Assembly: GCA_030063045.1 (NCBI GenBank) | Contig: JAQSEB010000173.1 | Location: forward strand, 868,001-932,000 | DNA length: 64,000 nt | From: Pratylenchus scribneri | Taxonomy: Eukaryota; Nematoda; Chromadorea; Rhabditida; Pratylenchidae | Reading direction: 5' to 3' | Made by a program: the position numbers and the translations under genes | Notes under the pieces: generated by a model | What the model was told of the DNA's origin: nothing | What the model saw: the letters and a program-made list of their open reading frames with translations, nothing else | Databases searched by the model: none | Shown here: positions 33,574 to 45,210 of the stretch, piece after piece | Layout: each line of letters opens with the position of its first letter | How positions within the stretch are numbered: the stretch's first letter is position 1

Positions 33574-35527
33574 TAACCAAAAAAACATATCACTAAAATG
33601 AAAAATATATGAAAATTGTTATGAATAATTTCTAATAATTGATTGAAAAAAAATCTGTATAAAATTAAATTTGAATAAGAATAATATTAGGCAAAAAATG
33701 AGATTGAAATTCTAATATTTAAAATAATCTATTTTGAAATTTATTAAATAAAAATAGATAATTCATTTCATTAATCAATTTCATGACAAGGAATTGTTGG
33801 ATAAATTCTCTACTAAGGGCTGCAAATAAGGAGAAAATTATCTTTCAAAAATATTAGTTTTTGTTATAATTAATAACAATTATAAAAATCTTATTTAATA
33901 AAAATTTAAAAATAAAATTTAAAATCAAAGAATTATTTGAAAGTCGTTTATGGAATTAAATAATTAGCTTTCTTCAAAATTTCTTTATTTTATACATTAC
34001 ATTTTAAATAAGATTTAATATTTATCAAATATTAATATAAAAATTAATTAATAATTAATTGAATAAATACAAATAATTAAAACCGGAATATAAATTTGAT
34101 AAAAAAATTAAATCTTTTAATAATTAAAATAAAGGAAACATAAAATACAATTAATTTAATATTCAGAAAACAATATAATTTTAAAATAAATTACAAAATA
34201 AATTAATACAATATCTTGTAAAAGAATTATGATAATTAAAAATTAAATTTTTAGTTATTTAATATTTTTTTTTTGATGAAATTTATAAAATTCTATGTCG
34301 GATAATAATATATGCATGTAAATATGAATGATCATCCAAAGAAATGTAAATTGATACATTTTTCAGAATAAAAAGTAAATTAAATATAAATTTCAAAAGA
34401 GAATATAAAAAATAAATTTCAATTTTAATTACTAAATGAAAAATGAAATTAATAAAATTTTAATAAATATATATTACATATTTAAGAAAAAATAATAATT
34501 TAAAATTAAAAAAATTAATGATATATGATATTTAAAAAAAATTAATTTTAACCACATTGATATTGAAAAAGAAAATTAAATAGCATAATATATCGAAATA
34601 ATTTTGTTTAAATAAAAATTAACTTAAACAATTTAACTATAAGTTCCAAAACGCCTATGTTTAATTTTGATGCATTTATATATGTTTTCCTTCTTATCAA
34701 TGATGGAAATTTAAAATTAATGCTTTTTATAATTTTGTGATTTTAATTTTTTTTAACACCAACATAGCCAATATCATTAATAAAATCTACTTGCAAATTA
34801 GATTCTTCAACTCTTTAAAAATGAAAGCATTAAATTTTCGAAATATTCTACAAGTAAAGTGAAATTGAAATTTATTCGAATATGGGAAAAGAATAAAACT
34901 TTTTTAAATATAAAATTTTTACATTATTTCTATTTAATTTTATTTTAAAAATAATAAAATTTATTCATTCTTCTAAAAAGATTTTTTTTTTGACTTCATT
35001 CATATAGAAAATAAATTTTAAAAAGAATTTTTAATTATAAAAATAATTATAATATTATTTAAAGTATTTGAACCAAAAAAGTAAAAAATCATAGAATAAT
35101 TATGGCAAAATATTTTAAATATAAAAATTTTTAATGCAAAATTTTAATTAATTAATATTTTAATTGGAGAATTAAATGAATAATAATTTAATGATATAAA
35201 AAAATTTTTAAATAATAATAATAAAAAAAATAAATAAATTATGAAATATTTGATTAATAATGAACCGGACCAGCGGCCACCCATCCACCGATGGTCTAAA
35301 TATCCCACAGAACAATAAACAATAAAATAAGAATAAACTATTTAAATGAATAAATATATAATTAATATAATAACTTTTCTGATTCTTTAAAATAATTTAT
35401 ATTGTTATAATCAAAAAATATGATACATTTTGATCAATTGATTGTTACTATACATATATATATATATATTAGATTATATTAAAAATAATAAAAAAAAATG
35501 TTATTAATTACTGCAATGGACCCAAGT
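33574..35527. other. AT-rich intergenic DNA
   Basis: No supported gene or RNA. A GC-richer patch at 35268-35310 and a TA microsatellite at 35454-35469 are the only visible features. Confidence 0.6.
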
Positions 35528-36109
35528 GGTTAGAACAGGGTTGCCAGATTTTTTTTTCAAAAAAAAGTACATTGGCCTCGAAAAAAAAGATTTTGGTGCC
35601 AAAAAAAAGATTTTCGTTTTAAGCTAATATAAATTGATTAAAATTTTTTAATTATATTTTTTTTATCATAAATGAACAACCGGTGATCATCCAGAACTTA
35701 TATCACGTGTTTTTGAAAAGAAATTTCTAAAATTTTTCGAGCCGCAAACAAAAATTTGAGCCAAAAATAGCCGCGCAGCGAAAAATTTAAGCCAAAAATA
35801 GCCGCGCAGCGAAAAATTTAAGCCAAAAATAGCCGCGCAGCGAAAAATTTGAGCTAAAAATAGCCGCGCAGCGAAAAATTTGAGCTAAAAATAGCCGCGC
35901 AGCGCAAAATTTAAGCCAAAAATAGCCGCGCAGCGAAAGATTTTACGATTTTTTCATGATTTTGTGAAAAAAAAAGTACAAAAAGTACACCAAAGTCAAA
36001 AAAAAAGTACAAATCTTTTAAAAAAGTACATTTTTATTTTCAAAGATTTGACCCCTCAAAAAAAGTACAAATCTTTTAAAAAAGTACATCTGGCAACCCT
36101 GGGTTAGAA
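35528..36109. mobile_element. hAT-type MITE with 8-bp target-site duplication
   Basis: The element 35536-36101 (566 bp) starts CAGGGTTGCCAGAT and ends with its exact inverse ATCTGGCAACCCTG. It is flanked by a perfect 8-bp direct repeat, GGTTAGAA, at 35528-35535 and 36102-36109. CAGGG-type termini plus 8-bp duplications are diagnostic of the hAT superfamily. Subterminal AAAAAAGTACA motifs are repeated on both sides in inverted orientation. There is no transposase frame, so it is non-autonomous and was moved by a hAT transposase not seen in this window. Confidence 0.92.
35741..35938. repeat. 31-bp tandem repeat inside the hAT MITE
   Basis: Six copies of a 31-bp unit with core AAAAATAGCCGCGCAGCGAA. 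Copies differ by AAGCC/GAGCC/GAGCT variants just before the core. The period is not a multiple of three, which argues against coding function. Confidence 0.9.
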
Positions 36110-39100
36110 TCATCTACCGACTTGCTCTACAACTGTGCTCATTTATTCTTGTTTGAAATTTTTATTATAATTTCATGGGTTAAATGAAACCACAAAAATT
36201 AGAACTCCAAAAGATGCAAAGATTAATTATAATATTCCATTGGAAGAAAGATCCAAATAGAAAGCGAGGACAATATTAAAAAAGAATCTATTCTTATTTT
36301 TAACTGCTTATTCAAAAACTCAAATGCTGAGATTGTTTAAAAGAAAAATTAATTGAAAAAAATAAACTCTAATTTGTTATTTACTAAAAGCAAATTATAT
36401 CCTTAAAAGAACGAAAGATAAATTAATATTATAGAATGAAATTATAGTATTTTATTTTTAAATTATAATTATATCAATATTTCATTAAAAATTGATAAAT
36501 CTAGTGCATAATAAAAGATAAAATTTAAAAAAATTATTATTTATATAAAAAATAAACTATTATTAAAAAAATTTATATTCATCAATTTATCGGAAGCAGC
36601 TGCCAATGGTGTTTCAATTTTGTGATTTATGCATTAAATTGAGCACAACTCTGAGTTAAGAATTCTTCACGGAGAGATGCTTTTTTCATCTATATGAAAA
36701 ATAAATAGTAAAATTTTTAAAAAATTTCATACAAATGGAATAATGAGAATGATATAAATAAAATTATATTTTTCTAAAAATACGATAAAAATTTAGAATC
36801 ATTGGCAAGAAATAATAAAAGTAAATCCAATAATATATATGAAAAAATAATACAGAAAAAATATTAAAATTTATTTTGAAATAAAAATATAAATAATCTA
36901 TTAATTTTCTGGGAGATGAGAGCGAAAAAACTCACCTTATATTCCGATATTATGATCACATCTTTATATTTGTTTTAAATAACAGAACATGAACGTGTTA
37001 TTGAAAATTTTTAATGTTAAAATAGTGCATAATATTTTAATATATTTTAGTTCTATATAAATGGAAAATACCATCACGCTAATGTATTTGAATATTTAAT
37101 TTAAGAGAATAATATGTTATAATTAGATTTAATTCTTTATTTTATTTATTTATAGCAATTAATGAAGAATAAAATGCTATAAAAGAATTTGTGCGGATGA
37201 GCTCTAAAATTATAGCGCTTTAAAAGAATTTTCTATATGCAATATATTTTGTGAAAAAAAGCCAATTTATTATGTTTCGGAATTATGTGGTTACAAGAAG
37301 ACCAAATTATGTTACAATTTGAATATTACAAAAAGGCAATATAAATTTATTGAGTGTTGAAATAGAAGGCATTTTAAAATATAGCCAGTATTTTAGTCTT
37401 TTCCTTTACTGGCAATTTATTATAATGATTTTGGAATTTATATTTCTCTAAAATGAATTAAATGGAAATTTAAATTCAGAAATAATTTTTTAAAAATTAA
37501 AAGTTGCATTTTTAATAGGTATTTTAATTAAAATTATTTAAAATACACAAAAAGAAAATTTATAGAATTTTTTTCTGCTCCAATTTATTAAGGAAATATA
37601 AATTATATATGATTTTGGAAAATGAAGTAAAATAATTTATTAAAAATTTATTAAAATTAGAAAATTTTAAAAAAGAAGAGCATAATACAGTTTTTTGTCT
37701 TCAAAATGGTAAAAAAAAACCAGAAAAAGTTTAAAGAAAACATATTTATATAAATTATTGAAAAAATAATAACTAAATTAAAATGATTAAAAAAATCGTT
37801 CGGTATAAGGTAGTAAGAATAAGATGCAAAATTTCAATGTTGAAATCAAATGAATACATTTTAAAACTCTCGTAAATTTATACTATAAAAATAAATTTCA
37901 TTATCGATAATTTCAAATTTAAAATAAATTTTTGAAAAATCAAAAAAAAAATCATTTTGAAGCAAGAAAAAATTAAATTCTTTTAAAATTAATCTGATAA
38001 AATATTAATAAATTAAAAAATAAATTTTTAAATAAAAAATATTTCACCTGCATTCCAAATGAAATTATTCTATATTATAACTAAAAAGTAAATTTAAAAA
38101 ATTATAAAAAACAAAGTCAAAGGAATTATAATAATAAGAATATAAAATTTAAAATTTTTATTTTATTTACTGATTAAAAATAAAAATATGTTTTTTTTTA
38201 AATTATATAGAAAAATTTAGAATTTTGAAAAATGATTGTCTACAATTTATAATATTTCTCCTTTAATTAAGGTATGAAATTATAAAATAAAATTGAAAGG
38301 AATAATTTTATATATTTCAATTAAAAAATAAATTTTTAAAAAGAGGCAATCGCAATTAAAGTAGAGAAACCATTTTGAAAATGTTCTGATTGCAAATATA
38401 TATATATTAGAGAGAGGAGTAAAGTAAATTGTTAGCAATATATATTATATCAACAATATTTCCTAGAATGCTGAATATAGATTTTAAAAATTAAATTTAA
38501 TAATTTTTAATAAAAATTATAAATGAATAAATGAAATAACAATTACTATAAAATAAATTTTTTTACTTAATCTATTTCATATAATTATGAAGATATCCTA
38601 AAAATAAAAATCCATAGTTCCATTAATAAAATGAATTATAATTTAATAATTTTTAAAACAATGAATAAAATTTTCAAATATAAATATATATAAAATTAAA
38701 TAAAAGTTATAAGATAATATTTCAAATTAAAAATTTTAGAATTAAGGAATTATAAACGATTTTTCAAATTATATCAATCTAATTAATATGAAATATAAAA
38801 TTAATAAAATTTTTAAAATGAAAAAATTTATATTTAAGATAATAAAATAATTTAAGAAAGAAAAATAAAATCATTACTTTTAGGAAAACATTCTTCGAAA
38901 TATATACCGAAGATTTATTTATCAATCCCGATAATAATATAATTGAATATTAAAAAGATTATATTAATTAATACTGAAAATGTCAAAAAATTTTGGAAAA
39001 AATTTAAAATTTTTAAGATAATATAAAGCATTATTTGTATATTTTACTTGTATCAAAAAGAAATTATTTTAATGAACATATTTAATAATTAAAAAATACA

Positions 39101-39840
39101 ATATGGATTTTGATAGAAGAAAAATTATATAAAAATAACTATGAAGGAAATCGCAAAAGGGGTGAACTGTTCATTCTGGAAAAATATTTTAAAATGAAAA
39201 AAACATAAACTAAATAAGAAATATTTTTATAATTATATGATTTCAATAAAAGGGTTCCCTTGCATAAAAACTTAAAGAAAATTAGAAAAAATTTATATAA
39301 AATATCAATGGATTCGTTATAGAAAATAATGATTTTGATGATAGAATTATGAATTTAATTCTGCAATTCTACTAAATATAAATCATTTAAAAAAGAAAAA
39401 AATGATAAATAAATAAAAATTAAAAATAATTGTAAATAAATTTTTTAAATTTTATTAACAATAATATTTAATATGGATTAATATTTAAATAAAATTTGAA
39501 GAAATAGATTAAAATTTTTCAATCAATGCTGGAAATGAAAGATTTTTGCTATTGAAAAATTAATAATATAAATCGATCAATTCCTAAAATGAAATAATAA
39601 TGTAAATGCTTATTTTTTCAAAATGAATAATGAAAAATTTAATTCAAGCGCAACAGCACAGAGGCCGAGGTATAGTTAATTCAAAAATCTAAAACTTAAA
39701 ACTGAATCTATTGGCTGTGCGCTGTGCCAAGCCGCTTGCGCGATGTCACGGAACGATTTAGTCAATTGGCTTAGTTGTTTTTGCTGAATATTAATTTTAT
39801 AAAATTTTTGTTAGAGTTTAAAATAATTTGATAAATTAAA
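36110..39840. other. AT-rich intergenic DNA
   Basis: No supported gene. GC-richer patches at 36592-36690 and 39648-39780 are visible. The second contains a 36-codon plus-strand frame with several Cys/Ala (GCALCQAACAMSRND), too short to call. The DNA just after the MITE (36110-36150), joined to the site before it, has a weak tRNA A-box-like look but no B box. Confidence 0.55.
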
Positions 39841-40135
39841 TTCTTTTTAGAGAAGATTTAACAAAAAAAGATTTGTAAATTCTCTTATGAAATTTTTTAT
39901 TTGAATAATTAATATAAAAACAATAATCTCAATTTATCCATTTATAAAAATTAAATATATGTTTCTGCGTCATCAAATATAGGACTATGGGTCAAAAATT
40001 TCAATAATGATTAAAAATAAAAATTTATATTATACAATTCTATAATAAATTAATAAATAAAATTTCCATGAATGAATTTTAGAAACAAGAAATGTTGCTT
40101 TGGTGAGAAAGAAAAAATAATAAATATTCTTTGGT
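39841..40135. repeat. dispersed repeat B, copy 1
   Basis: About 295 bp matching 44861-45210 in the same orientation. Shared anchors include GCGTCATCAAATA, TACAATTCTATAATAAA and AGAAATGTTGCTTTG. This copy lacks an ~55-bp GC-richer segment present in copy 2. No coding potential. Confidence 0.75.
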
Positions 40136-41000
40136 ATGAATTTTAATCTATGTTATATTGGGCAATATTACAAAATTATTTGATCTTTTTTCTAAAATAA
40201 TGAATATCAAATAAAAATGAGAATAAGATAAAAATTTAAATTTTAAAAGACTAAAGAAATTATAAATATTAAAATAAACTAAAATATGAATAGAGCTAAA
40301 ATAATAAAATAAAATTTAGAAAAATGATTATATATATGATTAATCAAAAATTAAATGAGGAAAATAAATTAGAAACCTATTAATAAATTTTAAAATAAAA
40401 ATCATTCTACTATATATTTAATCATAAAATTGAATATGATGAGAAAACGAATTTATTATAAATAATTATTTTTTTTGTAATTCAATTCTGTTATATCATT
40501 ATATAATAATATTGAATTAATAAGCAAATAAAAAAAATTTAGAAATTAATATATTATCTCTATAATTTTTTTAGAAATTATAAAAATATTATTTGTTGCA
40601 CATATCTGAAAAATTTTTTATTAATTAATAAGCACATTCCTTCACGTTTTTCTAAAAATTTTCAGCAAATTTCAAAATTTTTTTCCGATCAATAAAATAC
40701 CATTTTCTCCTTTATTTTAGATGGATTTATCAAATAGTTTATTAAGAATAAGATTAAAATAAATTATAATATAATTACTCAAGTAAGAGATTGTCCAAAG
40801 AATAAAGGAAAAGGTGGCGGCAGAGGAATAATAAAATTAGATAAATAAAAATAATAAATAATATATATGGTTTATATATCTTAATAAAATTTAATCGAAT
40901 AAATATAGAATTCTCATAATGAAATACTTGATTTTCATTTCCAAAAACGCGCCCTATTTAGGGAACCGGTCCGCTGTGCGATAATTACCGGCTGACATAG
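40136..41000. other. AT-rich DNA leading into a GC-rich patch
   Basis: No gene up to 40950. At 40948-41000 there is a GC-rich segment with short hairpins (CCCTATTTAGGG) and ACCGG motifs; its boundaries are sharp, so it may be part of a small inserted element together with 41001-41088. Confidence 0.45.
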
Positions 41001-41088
41001 AAACGGCCTTTATCGTGTCTTCACCATCCTGAATGGACTTGGAGAGCGAGGGCGCCAATGGGTGTTCGACGACCCGCCAGTCTTATGA
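41001..41088 (+). CDS. possible exon relic, unknown
   Basis: GC-rich 88-bp stretch directly after an acceptor-like AG. In one frame it reads NGLYRVFTILNGLGERGRQW and then VFDDPPVL to a TGA. The composition is strikingly coding-like and unlike the background. An in-frame TGA lies just upstream, so an upstream exon would be needed. No family is recognised with confidence. Confidence 0.25.
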
Positions 41089-41454
41089 TCAATAATTAAA
41101 ATAAAATAATTAAATACTGAGAGAAAATTTAAGTAAATTAAATTCAAAAGTTATTAAATAAGTAATAAGTAATTCTATAAAAAAGAAATAAATAGTACGA
41201 AAAGATAATAAAATAAAAATTATATTTTAAAATTTAAGAAATTATAATATGAATATCTTATAATAAATTAACAAAATTAAGTGATAAAGAATCAGGAAAG
41301 AAAGCAAATATTATTAAAATTAAAAATTTTTAAAAATTAATAATTTATTTTATTTTTATGAGAAAATTTTAGTTGAAAATGGATTATAGAATATCATAAA
41401 TCCGTTCAAATTATGTAATAAATATTTATCATTTATCATGTAAATAAATAATAA
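41089..41454. other. AT-rich intergenic DNA
   Basis: Nothing recognised. Confidence 0.6.
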
Positions 41455-41655
41455 ATGAATATAACAATTTTGAGAAATATTAAAAATCAGATCACCATGA
41501 AAATTATAATAAAAGGAAAAATTTTATTATATATTTCCTATAAAATGAATCTATCTTTTGCATTGACAACACATTCTATTCTCAAGAGAGACTGCCAGAT
41601 TCTAGAAAAGATTGACAGAAGAATGAAAAAATTGTTTAATTCACTGCATTTATGA
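41455..41655 (+). CDS. possible ORF or terminal exon, unknown
   Basis: A 66-codon ATG frame. The first half is Ile/Lys-rich and could be chance. The second half (TTHSILKRDCQILEKIDRR and onward) is better in composition and amphipathic, as in a helical terminal exon. No domain recognised. It ends at TGA 41653-41655. Confidence 0.25.
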   Translation: MNITILRNIKNQITMKIIIKGKILLYISYKMNLSFALTTHSILKRDCQILEKIDRRMKKLFNSLHL

Positions 41656-43319
41656 TTACAACGAATCGATATAATTTATCTCGAATTTTAAATTATAAAT
41701 AAATAATAAATTTAAATAACTAAAAAGAAGAAGAGAATTTAATTTGTCATATTTTCGACTCCTAAATTTATTTCAAAAAAGAATTTAGTTAAAAAAATTC
41801 CTTCTAATTTCATTCAAAGCATCCAAATCTTTTAACTAGAAATTTTATTTAAAATAAACTATATAATTATAATATTAGCATAAAAATTATTTAGTTGAAA
41901 TATTTAAAGTTTAGTAAATTTTTGTTGTTAATAAAATATAAATTTAAATAATTTTTAACAGATAAATTCTTCATGTTATGACTATATACAAATGCTAACT
42001 ACCTAGAAAGTTTTACTATGAAAAATATAGAAAATTTCAAATAACAACTGATTTTAATTCTATTATATAAATAAATGATTTAAAATTATCATTGATAAAT
42101 AATCAATAATCTTTTTATTTATAATAAGGAAGACAATTGTAAAATTATTATTGAATTTTATTTTTCTAAATTATTGTTGTCTATTTCTTTTTCGACATTA
42201 ATGAATTTTAGGCTTTTGGGACATAACTAAAGATTTAAAAAAATGCTGCTGGAATATTCGGTTGAATAAATAATAATTAAATTAATATTTATTACAATGA
42301 TAAATTTAAAAAATAATATTAAAAAAATTCATAATCTAAAAATATTCTATCAAATAATAAATATGCAATAACTAATATATTTTTTAAATAAATAGAATTT
42401 TAATAAAGGAATATTAATGATGAATACATCTATTGATAAATTTTAGAAAAATAATAATTTAACAAGAATTATATTTATAGGGCATACAATATGATGATAA
42501 TAATCAAGATGCCATAAAACAAAAGGATAAAAATATAATTCTAAAAAATTATATACTTTATAATAATATAAAAGCTTCCATATTTATATTTACTTATAAA
42601 AACCAAATTTTTGGAACAAACACAATAAGCTGTTTAATTTCATTAATATAATTTAATAAAAGAAAAAGTATTTAATTTAATATGATCACATAGTTAAAAT
42701 TCAAAATGATAAAGTATTATTCTTATTCTATAGAATAAATAATTTGTCTATTTTATTGTATATCATAAAAATTTGTTACGAAAATAATTGCAAATCCTTT
42801 TATGGTATGCATAATTAAAAATTAAAAAATTTATCATAAAAGATGTGTCTTTACCAAAATGGAACCAATTGCGAAATAGCAAAAGGTATCATAAAGGCAA
42901 TTGTTGTGATTTTCTAAAATCAGAATTCGATATTATGAAGAAATAAAAAAAATATCAAGAAATAATATTAGAACTTTAAACAAAAATTGGAATTGAGTTA
43001 TCTGAATTATAAAATACATTAAGAGAAAAAAACAACAAATATGGAAAACAAAATAAATAATCATTGTTGATTGATGGATATGGAAATTATAGAAAATTAT
43101 TATTGAATTATTTAATTTTAAATATAAATATCTATTGAAAAAATAAATTTTATTTTAATTTTTAAAATTTTGTTAATACTTTAAATCCGATTATACTATT
43201 GATATGAAATAAAAGTTTTTAATATAAAAATTATAAAATAAATTATTAATATACCTAATATGATTTAATTTTTTATACTAATAATTATATATATATATAT
43301 ATAAAATTTGAAATTCGTT
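41656..43319. other. AT-rich intergenic DNA
   Basis: No supported gene. Ends with an 18-base TA microsatellite at 43286-43303. Confidence 0.6.
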
Positions 43320-43642
43320 AATTTTTTCAAAATTACGGCTTTCTAGCCGATCGTTTTCCGAGATCTTTTTTTTAAAAAGTTTCGTATTTCCATGGCCCAT
43401 ATCAAATAAATACTTTTTTTCCAAAAGTCCCAACCGGTTTCGAGATATTAGCCAAAAACCGGTTTAAAAAATTGAATTTTTTCGGTTTGCTTAGGTAAAA
43501 CTTTTTTCCTTTTGATTTTTAACCATTGTTATTCTAGGAACCTAAGTTGGAGTCTTAGCTACAAAATGATATTTGGTTTGTGGGGTCTATCTTCAAAACC
43601 CAGGGCTGTGGAGTCCGGCAAAATTGGTATCTCGGCATTTTT

Positions 43643-43712
43643 CCCTTCATAGCCGATTGGCGAAGATGGGGGGATGGGGATGGAGGTCGCGGGTTCGAAT
43701 CACACCAACGGC
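43643..43712 (+). other. degenerate tRNA-like Pol III promoter region
   Basis: The A-box-like and B-box sequences are 33 bp apart, as in a tRNA gene, and GGTCGCGGGTTCGAATC is a normal T-arm context. The T-stem pairs poorly on its 3' side and no acceptor stem can be formed, so this is not a functional tRNA but a tRNA-derived head. Confidence 0.45.
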
Positions 43713-43931
43713 CAATAATTTTTTAGGGGTTTTCGATGATGGGGATCACGAATTTGAGGTTTAATTTGAAAATTAAACCGGTTCAAATTTTTAAACCGGT
43801 TCTGCGCGAGCTGAATTTTTATCAGAAATATGGGGAATGGATTCTAATATTAAATATAACCCTCCTAGGAATCTTATAAAGCGCGATAGCGCTTTTTTTC
43901 TACCGTCCCACGTATACCTTCCGTCACCCCT

Positions 43932-43964
43932 TAAGAACCAGCGGGCTTGCCCCGCTGGTTCTTA
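43932..43964. repeat. 14-bp perfect hairpin
   Basis: TAAGAACCAGCGGG and its exact inverse flank a five-base loop (CTTGC). It is the strongest small stem in the window. It lies at the end of the GC-rich element and could be its 3' structural signal. Confidence 0.85.
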
Positions 43965-43972
43965 TGTTTTTT

Positions 43973-44860
43973 ATAAAAATTTTATTTTCGAATTAAAATA
44001 TTCAAGTTTAAAATTTTTTCTTATATAAATTTAATCAGCTATTATTAAAAAATATAAAGTTAATTCAAAATATTGCTTAATGAAATTTTATAATTTCCAT
44101 ATAATTTGAAAAGTAATTAAATGAATAATAGTAGAGACTTTGTTTAACTAATGGACAATTATCTGAGCAAAATTTAACCTAATTAATCATCAGTATTCAG
44201 AAATAAAATAAAAATTTTATCTTAAATAGATAATGTATTAAAGGGTGCAAATTCATCACGTCAATGCTTAATTGATATTCTAGCTATGCCTGCTATTAGA
44301 ATTTGATATATGGAACAAAAGGCAAAGAGCAACCAAAATGATGATAAAAATTTTAAATTTTAATTTCTTGATTATAATTTTTTAAAAAAATTTTTTAATA
44401 AATAATGTAATTCTAAATTAAAATTTTAAAAACTTTATAAATAAGATTTATTTTGAAAAAATAAATATAATTTAATATTTGTCAAAACAAAATTAAATAT
44501 TAATTAGAAATTTGCGTATAATTTATAGAACAATATAATCTTTATCCAAATCAATCTACGGAAATAAAAATTGATGAGTTTGCGGATTTAAAATATAAGA
44601 TATCAATTGTAATAATAAATAAAATTAATTAGAATTTATAATTTTAAAATAAAAAAGATTCTAATTGATAGATGAATATCAAAGTAAATTCATAAAAATT
44701 GTAAATCATTTATTATATTTAAGAAAAATATGATACATAATATTATAAAACATAATAATAGAAATTTTTAAAATTAATAGTTTAAATTATAAAATAAATA
44801 AAATAAAATATATTTTAAATAAGTAAAAAATGATTCCCTCGAAATAAAATGATAAATTAA
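43973..44860. other. AT-rich intergenic DNA
   Basis: Nothing recognised; a small GC patch near 44245-44330 has only short frames. Confidence 0.55.
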
Positions 44861-45210
44861 ATTCATTTTTAGTGAAGAATTAACGAAAAAATTTGTATAA
44901 ATTCTATGAGATATTTTATTTAAATAATTTAAAAACAATTATTTCAATTTATCCATTTATTACAATTATCTATGTTTTGCGTCATCAAATAACAATACTG
45001 AAAAACACAAGCGCCGCCACAAACTGAAAAGTACCTGTAAATTTTGCTAGAACCATGTGTCAAAGATTTCAATAAGGATCATAAATAATAATTTACATAA
45101 TACAATTCTATAATAAACTAATAAATAAAATTCCCATAGATGAATTTTGGAAATAAGAAATGTTGCTTTGTTGAAATAGAAAAAATAATAAATATTCATT
45201 GTAAGAAGGA
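44861..45210. repeat. dispersed repeat B, copy 2
   Basis: Direct-orientation partner of 39841-40135. It carries an extra ~55-bp GC-richer segment (about 44993-45050, containing AAGCGCCGCCACAAACTG) that is absent from copy 1. This is either an insertion here or a deletion there. Confidence 0.75.

Larger units (their letters stand above)
43320..43972 (+). mobile_element. hairpin-rich, tRNA-promoter-containing element (SINE-like)
   Basis: A sharply bounded ~650-bp GC-richer island. It holds a Pol III-like promoter: an A-box-like TAGCCGATTGGC at 43650 and a perfect B box, GTTCGAATC, at 43693-43701. There are four AACCGGTT-type motifs in two inverted pairs (around 43430-43465 and 43775-43803), a perfect 10-bp inverted repeat at 43758-43779, a GCGC hairpin followed by seven T (43878-43899), and a 14-bp perfect hairpin at 43932-43964. 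Frames 43573-43764 and 43837-44028 cross it and are not convincing. The layout suggests a tRNA-derived SINE or a composite non-autonomous element. A Helitron was considered, but no CTRR end was found. Confidence 0.5.

Noticed and set aside
43643..43712. Functional tRNA gene
   Set aside because: The B box is perfect, but neither an acceptor stem nor a proper T-stem forms.
43758..43779. SL1-like spliced-leader start (GGTTTAATT)
   Set aside because: Only the first nine bases match nematode SL1; it continues as a perfect inverted repeat without the SL body or donor.
43878..43899. Bacterial rho-independent terminator
   Set aside because: The hairpin plus T-run fits the motif, but the context is eukaryotic; more likely a Pol III stop within a repeat element.
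43932..43972. Helitron 3' end
   Set aside because: A strong hairpin is present, but no CTRR terminus follows it.
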